From NCBI GenBank assembly GCA_965237575.1, contig CBDEGI010000003.1, forward strand, positions 930,001 through 994,000: a DNA stretch of 64,000 bases, written 5' to 3'. This DNA is from JAKZVK01 sp965237575 (lineage in GTDB: Bacteria; Acidobacteriota; Terriglobia; Bryobacterales; UBA6623). A model generated the notes under the pieces. That model ran no database searches and was not told the origin of the DNA. It saw only the letters and a program-made list of their open reading frames with translations. Made by a program: the position numbers and the translations under genes. Below, one piece after another: positions 51,064 through 59,822 of this stretch. Within the stretch, counting starts at the first letter, position 1. Each line of letters begins with the position of its first letter.

Positions 51064-51357
51064 ATGCGGCTTCGTGCAGCAAAGAACCGGCTCAAGGTAG
51101 AGCACTCGATCCTCGACGGTCTCCGGCCCGTGCTCCAAGAACTGCTCGAAGCGAACCCATCGATTCAGTCGATCATTCCCGGTGTGATCCGGCGCGTCCG
51201 TGACGCCAAGGGCAAGGTGAGAATCCGCATCACGATCCCGACCCGCAACGGCTGGAAGGGCATCGCCCTCGCCAGCGGCGCGCGCCAAGAGCTGTTTATT
51301 TCAACGGCAATGTCGAAGGAAGAGTTGGAGGAGGCGCTACGGGCCGTGTTGGAGTGA
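51064..51357 (+). CDS. Small protein, DUF2103-like
   Basis: The 97-residue product (MRLRAAKNRLKVEHSILDGL; later GKVRIRITIPTRNGWKGIAL) resembles DUF2103 proteins, predicted metal binders. Recall-based and without the HSTH-like motif of some members, so only moderate. It is 49 bases after pilT on the same strand. Confidence 0.55.
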   Translation: MRLRAAKNRLKVEHSILDGLRPVLQELLEANPSIQSIIPGVIRRVRDAKGKVRIRITIPTRNGWKGIALASGARQELFISTAMSKEELEEALRAVLE

Positions 51358-51393
51358 GGGCGTCGACCGCTGACTCGCACGTATCGACCGCGG

Positions 51394-51534
51394 TCAGCCG
51401 CCTTGCCCTTCGTAGATGAGCGAGCGGACCTGGCTCCAGTCGCCATCGATCGCCAAGCCCTCCCCTTTGGTGACAACGGTTTTGAGCCGAAACGGGCGGC
51501 AGGGCGCGGCGCGGCCTTTGATTGAGTAGCTCAT
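51394..51534 (-). CDS. Very small protein downstream of the transporter
   Basis: ATG 51534, 3 bases past the transporter's stop codon on the same strand, opens MSYSIKGRAAPCRPFRLKTV and ends EGQGG after 46 residues. Spacing suggests translational coupling. It converges with the DUF2103-like gene 37 bases away. Too short to name. Confidence 0.4.
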   Translation of the reverse strand: MSYSIKGRAAPCRPFRLKTVVTKGEGLAIDGDWSQVRSLIYEGQGG

Positions 51535-51537
51535 ATC

Positions 51538-52917
51538 TTAATAGCCCATAACTACCGCCAAAATCAGAGTCGCAAACGCGATGACGTACAGCTTAAGAAG
51601 CAGCGGCACAATGAACCGAGCCCAGCGCGGAAAAGGCACGCGGCCCAGCGCCAGCATGCCCATCAGCAAGGCGTTGGTGGGGACGATCATGTTCGTGAAT
51701 CCGTCGCCGAACTGATAAGCCAGCACCGCCGTCTGGCGGCTCACTCCGGTCAGGTCAGCCAGAGGCGCCATGATCGGCATGGTCACATACGCTTGGCCGC
51801 TGCCGGAGGGGATAAAGAAGTTGAAGGCGCTTTGGACCAGAAGCATTCCCGACGCCGAGAGGGCAGCCGGCAGGTTTTCCAAGCTGCCCGCAATACCGTG
51901 GATGACCGTATCCTTGATGGACGCGTCGTCCAAGACCACTTCGATCGTACGCGCAAACCCGATGATGAGCGCCGCCGAGGTCAGCTCAGACGCACCGCTG
52001 CCGAACTCCCGCGCAACGCGGTTCGGACCCAGCCCGCCGAGCACGGCCGCCAGCACCATTAATCCCAAAAACACCGCCCCGAGTTCGGTGAGAAACCAAT
52101 CCCAGCGCGCGACACCGAACACGAAAAGCCCGATGGCCGCGGCGAAGCACATGAGAAGACCGGCCCGGCGCGGGGAAAAGGGAACTTCCGCGGGGGCATC
52201 GAATCCGGTTGAGAAATCGACATCGGCAACCAAGCTGAGTTGAGGGTTTTCGGACACGCGCTTGGCGTAACGCAGCAGGTGATGGATGCCAACCGCCAGG
52301 CAAATGACGAACAGAAACCAGCGCAAGAGCTGCCCCGAGTACAAAGGCAAGCCCGCGATTCTTTGGGCGATAACGACTGTAAAAGGGTTGAGGGCCGCAC
52401 AGCCGTAACCGATGCCCGCTCCGACGTAGACCAGTCCCAGCGCGACAATGGCATCCATCTTCAAAGCGAGACACATCGCCACCAATACAGGGATGAACGG
52501 CATGTACTCTTCCGCCATGCCAATGGTCGAAGAGCCCAGAGCGAACAACGTCATCGTTCCCGCGACAAGCAGGGTCGGGCTGTCTCCAAACTTCCGAATC
52601 GCCGTACTGATCAGGGCGTCGATCGCGCCCGTGGCTCGAATCACTCCGATGGCACCGCCGACGATGAACACGAAGAAAATGATGTCGGCGGCGGCGGCCA
52701 TTCCGCGCGGAATGGCGGTGAGGAAAGCGAAGGCCGGCAGAGGAGCCGCTTCCACTTCGTGGAAGGTTCCGGCGGCCACTTGCTCGCGCTGATGTCCGGG
52801 CTCGCCCACTAGGACGCGGTCGTATTCGCCGGCGGGCAGCACGTAGGAGACGAGCTGCGCCGCCAGGATCATGCCGAAGATCAAGACCAGCGAGTCGGGG
52901 AATTTCGACGCTTTCAT
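51538..52917 (-). CDS. YfcC/DcuC-family (C4-dicarboxylate or basic amino acid) transporter
   Basis: The 459-residue protein has about 12 hydrophobic segments and the family sequence VLPAGEYDRV near the start, GSSTIGMAEEYMPFIPVLVA in the middle and FIPSGSGQAYVTMPIMAPLA near 370. The family moves carboxylates or amino acids, with substrate not predictable from sequence. No partner genes except the small protein after it. Confidence 0.88.
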   Translation of the reverse strand: MKASKFPDSLVLIFGMILAAQLVSYVLPAGEYDRVLVGEPGHQREQVAAGTFHEVEAAPLPAFAFLTAIPRGMAAAADIIFFVFIVGGAIGVIRATGAIDALISTAIRKFGDSPTLLVAGTMTLFALGSSTIGMAEEYMPFIPVLVAMCLALKMDAIVALGLVYVGAGIGYGCAALNPFTVVIAQRIAGLPLYSGQLLRWFLFVICLAVGIHHLLRYAKRVSENPQLSLVADVDFSTGFDAPAEVPFSPRRAGLLMCFAAAIGLFVFGVARWDWFLTELGAVFLGLMVLAAVLGGLGPNRVAREFGSGASELTSAALIIGFARTIEVVLDDASIKDTVIHGIAGSLENLPAALSASGMLLVQSAFNFFIPSGSGQAYVTMPIMAPLADLTGVSRQTAVLAYQFGDGFTNMIVPTNALLMGMLALGRVPFPRWARFIVPLLLKLYVIAFATLILAVVMGY

Positions 52918-53161
52918 GGGGGGAGTAAGGCCGGCCCAGGCACTCGTAGCGGGCGCGGGAACGTCATCAGGCTAGCCCAGGAGTGGTGAGGGCCTGGTTC
53001 CGCGGCGGTGAAAGTTGCAATGGAGTAGTGCCTGCAAGGCCAGCGCAAAAACCTCCAACAAAATACGCATAACAATCCATTCTACGGCGAGAAGGAGCGT
53101 CCGATCGCGAATCTGCTTGGGCCTGCCTGGTTGGCTTGGCCGTCGCTTGCCGCTTCGGCCC

Positions 53162-54079
53162 CTAGCTCAGCAACGCCTTCTTGCAGTACTCAAAGCAACG
53201 GCGCACCTCCGCAACCGTGTCGCCCCCCTCGTACTCATACTCGATGTTGGCCGGGATGTCGTACTTCTTGTCGCGCAGCAGTTGCAGCACTTCGACGATC
53301 TTCGTGTCGCCTTCGCCGAAGGGCACGTTATCGCCCTGGTCGCGTTTGCGGTCTTTGATGTGCAGGGTGACGATGTCGGCGTGATGCTTGTCGAGGTACT
53401 CGACAGGGTCGAAGTTGGCGGCGGTGAAGTGGCCGATGTCGAGGTTGATGGCGATGTGGTCGGACGTCCCCTCTCGAGCGGCGGCGAAGTCATCGGGTGT
53501 GGCGAATTCGTTCTCGTGGATGCGTGAGTGATTGTGCATGCCGACGCGCATCCCGTGCTTCTTCGCGAAGGAGTCGATGCGCTTCGCCGTGGAGACGTTC
53601 GAGGAGGCCGTCATCACCTTGGCGCCCAGGGCCTTAGCCATCTCGAAGCCGCGCTCCATCTCGCGGTCGGAGAAGTCGTCGCGGAAACTGTAGTTGAAGG
53701 CGTACAGATCGATGCCCGCTTCTTTGAACTGCCGGCCGACCTGCTCGAAGTGATCGAGCGAAACCGTCTCGCGCCATTGCCTGAGTTGCTCGCGATCGCC
53801 GCGAATCTCTTCCGGCTCGACGTGGCCTGAGTACAGCTCGCAGACGCCGAGGCCCACCTCGACATAGCCCTCGATGGCCTTCTCGAGAGAGCGGTCGCGG
53901 AAGCTGTAGCTCTGAGCACCGAGGCGCACGCCGGCGACGGTGGAGTCGATCTGCTGTGCGTCGGCACCCTCTGACGCGGCCGGCTCTTCCTTCGCGGCTT
54001 CGTCCGGCGCGCAAGCGGCCGCCCCGAGCACTCCGCCGAGAGCCACGCGGTGGAAGGTTCGACGATCGATGGTGGACAT
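53162..54079 (-). CDS. Exported sugar phosphate isomerase/epimerase-like TIM-barrel lipoprotein
   Basis: The 305-residue product has a Tat signal with a lipobox (DRRTFHRVALGGVLGAAACA), then a Ser/Glu linker and a xylose-isomerase-like TIM barrel. Metal or sugar contacts fit AQSYSFRD, LGVCELYSGHVEPEE, IAINLDIGHFT and DIVTLHIKDRK. It may be anchored in the membrane facing the periplasm and act on a carbohydrate, but no substrate is known. Confidence 0.85.
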   Translation of the reverse strand: MSTIDRRTFHRVALGGVLGAAACAPDEAAKEEPAASEGADAQQIDSTVAGVRLGAQSYSFRDRSLEKAIEGYVEVGLGVCELYSGHVEPEEIRGDREQLRQWRETVSLDHFEQVGRQFKEAGIDLYAFNYSFRDDFSDREMERGFEMAKALGAKVMTASSNVSTAKRIDSFAKKHGMRVGMHNHSRIHENEFATPDDFAAAREGTSDHIAINLDIGHFTAANFDPVEYLDKHHADIVTLHIKDRKRDQGDNVPFGEGDTKIVEVLQLLRDKKYDIPANIEYEYEGGDTVAEVRRCFEYCKKALLS

Positions 54080-54299
54080 GGGGCTCCTCCTTGCCCGAAC
54101 CAGCGGGCAACTTTGGGATCATAGCGCATCCCAACTCGAGCCAAGAGAGGGGTCGGCGGGCGCGAAAAAAAGGGTCGTCGGCTACCTACCAATCCGACGT
54201 TCCATGATGGATAGGAACAGTAACGGTACTTCCGTTCCAGCGAAGAATGTAACCTTTCAGGTATTGTTTCGCAACGCGAATGCAGGCAGAATTTAGGCA
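54080..54299. other. Intergenic region, no recognised content
   Basis: It should hold the promoter of the Tat lipoprotein gene on the minus strand. No repeat is recognised. Confidence 0.35.
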
Positions 54300-54596
54300 A
54301 TGCATGTCCACACAAAGGAGATTCATGCGGTCGGCTCCCAGATGGTCCACATGATCTGCGACCGCATCGACAATTCCCCGGAGTTCCGTGCCTTGATCGA
54401 GGGTGGTGGCGTCTGCATCGCCAAGGTGTTCCCTAACGCCTTTGAAGCCGACGTGTGGCTCCACGATCTGTTCCACCGCATGTTTCGGGGCCATCGCTGC
54501 GACCTGGGCTGCATGCGCTTGCCCCACGCCGAGTTCCTGGCCGACGAGGCCCAACTTGAACGCCTGGCGGGTCTGCCCGACCTTCACTTGCGCTAA
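54300..54596 (+). CDS. Hypothetical protein, weak
   Basis: A 98-residue frame (MHVHTKEIHAVGSQMVHMIC...). His and Cys content is unusually high (RMFRGHRCDLGCMRLPHAEF), which could mean a metal site or a spurious frame. The antisense frame is similar in length, and no good ribosome-binding site precedes the start. Confidence 0.35.
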   Translation: MHVHTKEIHAVGSQMVHMICDRIDNSPEFRALIEGGGVCIAKVFPNAFEADVWLHDLFHRMFRGHRCDLGCMRLPHAEFLADEAQLERLAGLPDLHLR

Positions 54597-54638
54597 CCCG
54601 TTCCTCCGTTCGGCGTGACTACCGACACCACAAGCCCG

Positions 54639-54680
54639 GAAACCGAGCCGTGACCGTCAGGGAGCGGTCCGGCACGAACT
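54639..54680 (+). repeat. Dispersed hairpin repeat R2
   Basis: Full copy in the plus orientation. It shares flanks with the copy at 57832-57872 (CGACAC-AC--GCCC before GAAACCGAG). Confidence 0.85.
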
Positions 54681-54841
54681 CCCACGCCACCCCGGGAGCC
54701 TCTGGAACCGAGACAGCGTTCGGTATTCAAACCTAGGGACTCCGGCCTCGTCCGCGGCGGTCGACGCGCTGGACATGTTCGGACCCGATGATACAATCAA
54801 CATCGAAAGGTTCCGTTCACCATCCTTCAGGGAGGCGAGGC

Positions 54842-55335
54842 GTGCCGGGCAAACAAAACCGGGAACAAGTCCAAGATCTGTGTGAACTGGGCACCAGGCG
54901 GCTCATGGAAGGCCGCGTCTCCGAAGCCATCGAGCTGTACGAAAAAAGCAAAAAAGCATCGACGTCAAGCCCACGGCCGAGGGCTACACTTTTCGCGGAT
55001 GGGCGATCTCGTTTCTCGGATATCTCGACGAAGCCATCGAGGATTGCAAGAAAGCCATTCAACTCGACCCCGAGTTCGGCAACCCCTACAACGACATCGG
55101 CGTCTACCTGATGCAACTCGGCAAGCTCGATGACGCCGTCCCGTGGCTGCAACAAGCCAAGCGCGCCAAGCGCTACGAGCCCCGCCACTTCCCTTACCTC
55201 AACCTGGGCCGCGTGTTCCTGGCCAAGGGTGACGAGATGCGCGCTCTCGACGAGTTCGTCAAAGCGCTCGAGCTTCATCCCGGCGATGCGGGCGCGCTCG
55301 AAGGTATGAAGAAGATCAAGTATTCCGTGAACTGA
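54842..55335 (+). CDS. TPR-repeat protein, frameshifted at an A-run
   Basis: GTG 54842, 4 bases after CAGGGAGGCGAGG, opens VPGKQNREQVQDLCELGTRR. The frame encodes TPR1 to EAIELYEKS, then meets two A6 runs (54942-54955) and goes out of frame. A -1 shift at either run continues as SIDVKPTAEGYTFRGWAISF, LGYLDEAIEDCKKAIQLDPE and further TPR repeats to 55335. With the shift the protein has 164 residues or so. Either the base count is wrong, the gene is a pseudogene, or frameshifting or transcript slippage makes both forms. It overlaps the end of the convergent aldo/keto reductase gene by 20 bases. Confidence 0.7.
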
Positions 55336-56743
55336 ACGCCCGCAGCACCGCCAACCCGTTCTGCTCGCCAACGCCGTCCTGCCCTGCAACGATCGCGGCG
55401 CCCATCGCATCTTCAACATACTCAGGCCGCCGCATCCCGACGAGCGTGCATGAGAGCCCGTCCAAACCGCCGAGGACGCCCAAGGCTATTTGGCTCAACG
55501 ACTGGTCGTCGGCCGCGTAACCGGTCTCCGCCAGTCGCCCCCGGATTTCGTCTGAGGCCCCCTGCTGCTTGGCGCTGATGTGCCGTTCCATTGACGCCAG
55601 CAGCGCGTTCAACTGCTCGACGAACCCGCGCAGCCAGTCTCGCCGCTCCTGGTGCTCCTTCGACTTCTCCCGCGCATCCACCAGCCAGGCCTGGATCGGT
55701 TCGACCACGTGACGCCCAGCCACCTGCTCCCAATTCATGGGTGAGTCAACCTGTGGGACGATGCGGAGCAGTAACTCCGACGGTGTCTCTCCGCTCGCAA
55801 GCCTGACGCCTTCATCGCTCAGCTCCGGCCACCGCGCCTCATGCCGGCTGAGGGGTTCCAACACCGCACCCAGCGCGTCGAGGTCCGGCGGAAGAGTGCC
55901 CGGCTCCGCCCAATCCGCCAGCCGAATCATCTGATTCTGATGGAACGCGTTCAGCGGCCGATTCGCCAACACGGCCAATCCGCGGTCGCGGCAGAACGCA
56001 AGCACGGTCTGGCCCTCATTGTTCGGCTCGATAGCGCCACCCGCCTCGTAGAGGTTCAACGGCAACTGAACGACCCGGAAATGATGATCGTCCGAAACCG
56101 CCTGCGCTTCCACCAAACAACGCGCCACGCTGGTCATCGTGGTGGGTCGGTCGCGCCCCTCGAACGCGGGCTGCCCGAAGTTGTTTGAGCTGACGCCGTA
56201 GAAGCCAATCCGCCCTGCCTCGACCTGCCGTTCGAGATACCGGAAAGCCTCCCGGATACGCCGGTAGAACTCGTCGTGGTCGTCCGCCGTCAACGGACGC
56301 CGATGCGCGGCGTCTTCCAGATAGTACTCCGGGTTGTGGAGCAGGTAGACATCCACCGAATCGCGCTTCATTCGCTCCAGCGACCGCTCGACCTGCGTCT
56401 CGAGAAACTCGGGATGGATCGAGTGCCAGATGCCCGGGCCGTACTCGACTACCTCGGGAAAGGAGCGCTCCTGGGCGAGCGCCATGTTCTGCCCTTGAAT
56501 GTATCCCCCCTTGGTAACGACGATCGCGCGTCCCGGCGGAATGCCTCGCAGCACTTTCCCGACCAGCACTTCCGAGGCGCCGTCCCCGTAATTGGCGCTG
56601 GTGTCGATGAGGTTACCGCCGCGCGCCAAATACGCGCGCAACGCCGCTTCGTGGCCTGCGTTGCCGTCCATGATCCGGTAGCAGCCGAAGCCGAGCGGGT
56701 GGCAGTCAAGCCCCGTGGAGCCCAAGGGACGCAGTGTGGTCAT
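55316..56743 (-). CDS. Aldo/keto reductase-family protein
   Basis: ATG 56743 (MTTLRPLGSTGLDCHPLGFG) is preferred over the extended frame. The TIM barrel contains the catalytic Tyr of SANYGDG, Lys of VVTKGGYIQGQ, and SVDVYLLHNPEYYLED with RIGFYGVSSNNFGQP. A C-terminal extension of some 130 helical residues follows, longer than in most family members. NADPH-dependent reduction of a carbonyl is expected, with substrate unknown. Its start overlaps the Cys-cluster gene by 4 bases. Confidence 0.87.
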   Translation of the reverse strand: MTTLRPLGSTGLDCHPLGFGCYRIMDGNAGHEAALRAYLARGGNLIDTSANYGDGASEVLVGKVLRGIPPGRAIVVTKGGYIQGQNMALAQERSFPEVVEYGPGIWHSIHPEFLETQVERSLERMKRDSVDVYLLHNPEYYLEDAAHRRPLTADDHDEFYRRIREAFRYLERQVEAGRIGFYGVSSNNFGQPAFEGRDRPTTMTSVARCLVEAQAVSDDHHFRVVQLPLNLYEAGGAIEPNNEGQTVLAFCRDRGLAVLANRPLNAFHQNQMIRLADWAEPGTLPPDLDALGAVLEPLSRHEARWPELSDEGVRLASGETPSELLLRIVPQVDSPMNWEQVAGRHVVEPIQAWLVDAREKSKEHQERRDWLRGFVEQLNALLASMERHISAKQQGASDEIRGRLAETGYAADDQSLSQIALGVLGGLDGLSCTLVGMRRPEYVEDAMGAAIVAGQDGVGEQNGLAVLRAFSSRNT

Positions 56744-57363
56744 TCCGGCAGGTGATCCTCGTAGTCCTTGAGGATAGCGTGGGCCACCGAGATGGGTAGC
56801 TCGTCCCTGGTGCCGCCGTCGCGGTCGTAGTCGGTTTGAAAGCGATCCCAATCTTTGGCAAGGCTGGTTTGTATCTGGACGAGCCCTGAATCTTCGAACG
56901 CCTCGCCGGTCCGAAAGTTCAGCTCACAAGCGAAGATGCGGCCCGGCTGCTCAGGATGATGGATAGGCATCCCAAACTTGCGGCAGATCAGCGGGCGGTG
57001 CTCATACAGCGCACAAGCGCCCTCGACGAGCGCCGGGCAGGCCAGCCGAGTCTCGGGACGCGGCAGGCTCCCCCACGCCTGAATGAACCCGTGCCGGCGC
57101 ATCAACTCGTCGCGCGCCGGCAGGTACGCCCGGGCGTTCTCGGCCAGCCTCCGCCGCGCCTCCGTCGGCAGGCTCCTGACGCCGCGTGATACCTCCGCCG
57201 CCTCGACCTCGGTGATGTGGAAGACATGGTGACAGCAATCCGTGCAGCCTTCACGGCATTGCATGCGGTGCCCCATCAACCGCCGATGCCGCTTGCGGTT
57301 CCGCGCAAACTCGCGGCCGACAGCGCTATAGCATTCCTTCAATCGATCGAGATATCGGCCCAT
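56740..57363 (-). CDS. YkgJ-family cysteine-cluster protein
   Basis: ATG 57363 (MGRYLDRLKECYSAVGREFA) gives 207 residues; 57393 is an alternative that would lie in the foldback element. Cys residues cluster as CREGCTDCCHHVFHITEVEA and LACPALVEGACALYEHRPLI followed by CRKFGMP, the pattern of zinc- or iron-binding YkgJ-like proteins. The gene overlaps the aldo/keto reductase gene, so the two form one transcript. Confidence 0.8.
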   Translation of the reverse strand: MGRYLDRLKECYSAVGREFARNRKRHRRLMGHRMQCREGCTDCCHHVFHITEVEAAEVSRGVRSLPTEARRRLAENARAYLPARDELMRRHGFIQAWGSLPRPETRLACPALVEGACALYEHRPLICRKFGMPIHHPEQPGRIFACELNFRTGEAFEDSGLVQIQTSLAKDWDRFQTDYDRDGGTRDELPISVAHAILKDYEDHLPE

Positions 57364-57390
57364 GGCGATTGGTCTGTTGGGGGCGTGGCG

Positions 57391-57694
57391 CAAGCCTCCA
57401 GGTGTACAGTCTCATGACATCGTAGACACTTTCGGAACGTCCAGCCCTCGCTATGTTTGCGCTGTCGATGCCACGGCGTCAAGACCTTCCAGCGAGTTGG
57501 CTGCGCCAAGTCTTGACTCCGCGACATCGACAGCGTTTGCAATGCGTTCCACTAAGCTGGACGTTGCCTAACATCCTTCCCGTCCTGTGCCCAGAGCGTA
57601 TCTCCTTTGTTTGCCATCTCTTTGCTTTCTGTCGGCGAATAGGCGGCGAAGGGAAGTGTCTACGATGTCATGAAACTCAACACCTCCAGGCTTG
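57391..57694. repeat. 304-bp foldback element with 43-bp inverted ends
   Basis: The left end CAAGCCTCCAGGTGT, TCATGACATCGTAGACACTT is matched in inverse by the right end at 57652-57694. An inner pair, GCTGTCGATG-CCACGG-CGTCAAGAC against AGTCTTGAC-TCCGCG-ACATCGACAG, folds the middle. The left end touches the start of the YkgJ-like gene and the right end runs into an R1 hairpin. No open frame of note. It could move by a transposase supplied from elsewhere. Confidence 0.85.
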
Positions 57695-57720
57695 CCGAGA
57701 ACCGATTCGTCGGTTCTCAG
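57681..57720 (+). repeat. REP-like hairpin repeat R1
   Basis: CTCCAGGCTTGCCGAGAACC, GATTCGTCGGTTCTCAGG; the core stem matches the copies at 10278 and 32496, with a different upstream flank. Confidence 0.8.
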
Positions 57721-57831
57721 GCCCACGAAGCGGCGTTCGGTGTCAGCCAGAGTGACGCCGTCAGGCGGAACCCCGAGAGGGTCCTCTCCGGCCCTGATGG
57801 GGCGTGTCTCCCCCTCGACACTACCGGCCCA

Positions 57832-57872
57832 GAAACCGAGCCGTGACCGTCAGGGAGCGGTCCGGCACGAAC
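57832..57872 (+). repeat. Dispersed hairpin repeat R2
   Basis: Full copy with the stem CGTGACCG / CGGTCCGGCACG. Confidence 0.85.
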
Positions 57873-57933
57873 TCCCCCGCTCCGCAACAGATCACGGGCT
57901 GGCTCCCCCGCTCCGCAACAGATCACGGGCTGG
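57872..57933. repeat. 31-bp tandem direct repeat, two copies
   Basis: CTCCCCCGCTCCGCAACAGA plus TCACGGGCTGG occurs at 57872-57902 and again at 57903-57933 without change. Confidence 0.85.
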
Positions 57934-58007
57934 CGACGGCCCCAGCCACATCTTGAACCACGCACATAAATCAATCGGCGGAAACCCGCTCCACCCACCA
58001 GCCCGTG

Positions 58008-59822
58008 TCAACGAATCGGCAACCCAACTGCCTCGGCAATCTCGCCCAACCGGCACCCATTCCACGTCACATCGGCCACCACCGCAATCGAGCGCGTTGT
58101 GAAGGCACCGGGAAAGGTCACCGTCAACTCACACTCCGTGACTGCCCGGCCCTTCGCCTGCAACTGCACCTCTTCCGGCTCGATCTTCACTCCCGCGACG
58201 GACCGAAAACGGACCGCGCAGGCCCTCGTCTCCGTTTCATGATTCGTCACGCGAAGCTTCAACGTCCGCGCTTCGCCGGAACGAACGCGGAACTTGTAGG
58301 GATAGAACTCGACCCAGCGCGGGTCCATGCCGAAGTTTGGATGTGGCTGGTCCAGGATGCGCTCGAAGCGCTCCTGCCACTCGTCCATCCAGTCGCGCCA
58401 GCGTTCGACCTTGTCCCGCTCGAACGGAACCGCGCCGCCATGTCCGGTGAGAACGAAGTCCGGCGCGCGATCGAGAATCTGGCGGGGCATATCGCGGTAG
58501 CTCGAAACCGGCGTGCGGTTCTTGGGGATGAACGAATGAATATAGTCTCGCTGCTCTCGGAAGCTCAGGCCCGAGACGTTGTCGCCGATCGAAAGGAACT
58601 TCTTCCCATCGGCCTCGAACCAGATCAGTTGGTGATAGAGGGTCTGGCCGGGATGCTGCTCGATGTAGAACCGCATGCCGCGCCACTCAAATGCCTCGCC
58701 CCGTTCCACCGTGCGATCGACGCTCAGACCCTCGGGGAGCAAGCACGGCATGTCGTAGTTCTCCGGGCGCTCGAGAATATCGGCCAGCTCGCGCGACGCC
58801 GCCACCTGAGTCCGGTAGCGATTCCTCAACGCCGGATAGCCGGCTAGGTGATCGTCGTGGTAGTGGGTGGGCAAAAACCATTCGACCGATGTGATCCCAA
58901 GCTCCGGCTCGAGGTAAGGAGTCACATTGTCGATGAAGCGGTGCGGATTCGCGTTGATCGGCGCGTTCGAAGCATAGCCGCAATCGATCAACAAACCGTG
59001 GCCCTCGTCGTCTTGCACGACGTACGTCCGGGCCTCGGTGTTGGCGATCTCATGAACGTGCTCCGTCACCTTCCGAAACCGCGGCCGATAGTATTCGTAC
59101 GCCCGGCCATGGAACAACTCGTACAGCCGCTCGAAGTCCTCCCGCAACGATCGGATCGCCTCCGGCGTCGCGCGAAAAGGCTCCCCATGTCCGGGCAGCA
59201 GCCAGTCGGCCTTGAGCGACTCGACCCACCGCAGGCTCTCGAGTTGATTCACATGACCCTGGAAGTCCATGTAACGCCACTGGGTTGAGTAGTACTCGCG
59301 GATCCTGCCGGGGGCGCTCAGCAAATCCCCGCACGCCAAGAAGCTCTCGCCATCGAGGTCGAACCGGTAACCCACCGACCCGAAGGTATGACCCGGCAGC
59401 GGCACGCACTGAAACCGGATGCCGTGCCACTCAATCGCTTCGTAGTCGCGAGCATAGAAGTCACCGGCCAGGTCTTTCAGCGGCCCGAAGCACGGATAGA
59501 ACGAGGTGTAGTTATCGAAAATGTCATACGAAGCACGCAGCAGGTCCGCCTCCTCGAAGTAGCGCTTCTCGCAGAATGGGATACTCACCTTGGCGCCCTG
59601 CTCTTGCCCCCCCTTTTGCCAACCGGCGGCGCCGGCACATTGGTCGCGGTGGAAATGCGTGAGCAGCAGTTGCTCCACGCGCGCGGCCGCTGATCCCTGC
59701 AACGCCTCGGGAGAAAAGTCCGTGCCGCAATCGATCAGCAGCCCGGCCTCCCCGTCAGTCACGAGGTAGGCGCTGCACGTGTCGTCGATCCAATACAAGT
59801 GGTCGCTGCACTGCTTCATCAT
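58008..59822 (-). CDS. Tandem metallo-beta-lactamase-fold hydrolase
   Basis: The 604-residue product has two metallo-beta-lactamase domains and a C-terminal beta region. In the first, the metal motif is THFHRDQCAG, where the last His of HxHxDH is Gln; other ligands PLPGHTFGS and ACGDLLS are kept. In the second, THYHDDHLAG is canonical, followed by IGDNVSG. The C-terminal 120 residues (KFRVRSGEARTLKLRVTNHE) are a small beta domain that may bind substrate. One active and one partial domain are expected. Substrate unknown. Confidence 0.85.
   Translation of the reverse strand: MMKQCSDHLYWIDDTCSAYLVTDGEAGLLIDCGTDFSPEALQGSAAARVEQLLLTHFHRDQCAGAAGWQKGGQEQGAKVSIPFCEKRYFEEADLLRASYDIFDNYTSFYPCFGPLKDLAGDFYARDYEAIEWHGIRFQCVPLPGHTFGSVGYRFDLDGESFLACGDLLSAPGRIREYYSTQWRYMDFQGHVNQLESLRWVESLKADWLLPGHGEPFRATPEAIRSLREDFERLYELFHGRAYEYYRPRFRKVTEHVHEIANTEARTYVVQDDEGHGLLIDCGYASNAPINANPHRFIDNVTPYLEPELGITSVEWFLPTHYHDDHLAGYPALRNRYRTQVAASRELADILERPENYDMPCLLPEGLSVDRTVERGEAFEWRGMRFYIEQHPGQTLYHQLIWFEADGKKFLSIGDNVSGLSFREQRDYIHSFIPKNRTPVSSYRDMPRQILDRAPDFVLTGHGGAVPFERDKVERWRDWMDEWQERFERILDQPHPNFGMDPRWVEFYPYKFRVRSGEARTLKLRVTNHETETRACAVRFRSVAGVKIEPEEVQLQAKGRAVTECELTVTFPGAFTTRSIAVVADVTWNGCRLGEIAEAVGLPIR

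Noticed and set aside
54186..54587. 133-residue open frame on the minus strand
   Set aside because: Opposite a plus frame of similar length; neither has strong support, and only the plus one was listed, at low confidence.
57872..57933. CRISPR-like repeat
   Set aside because: Two adjacent 31-bp copies without spacers are a simple tandem duplication.
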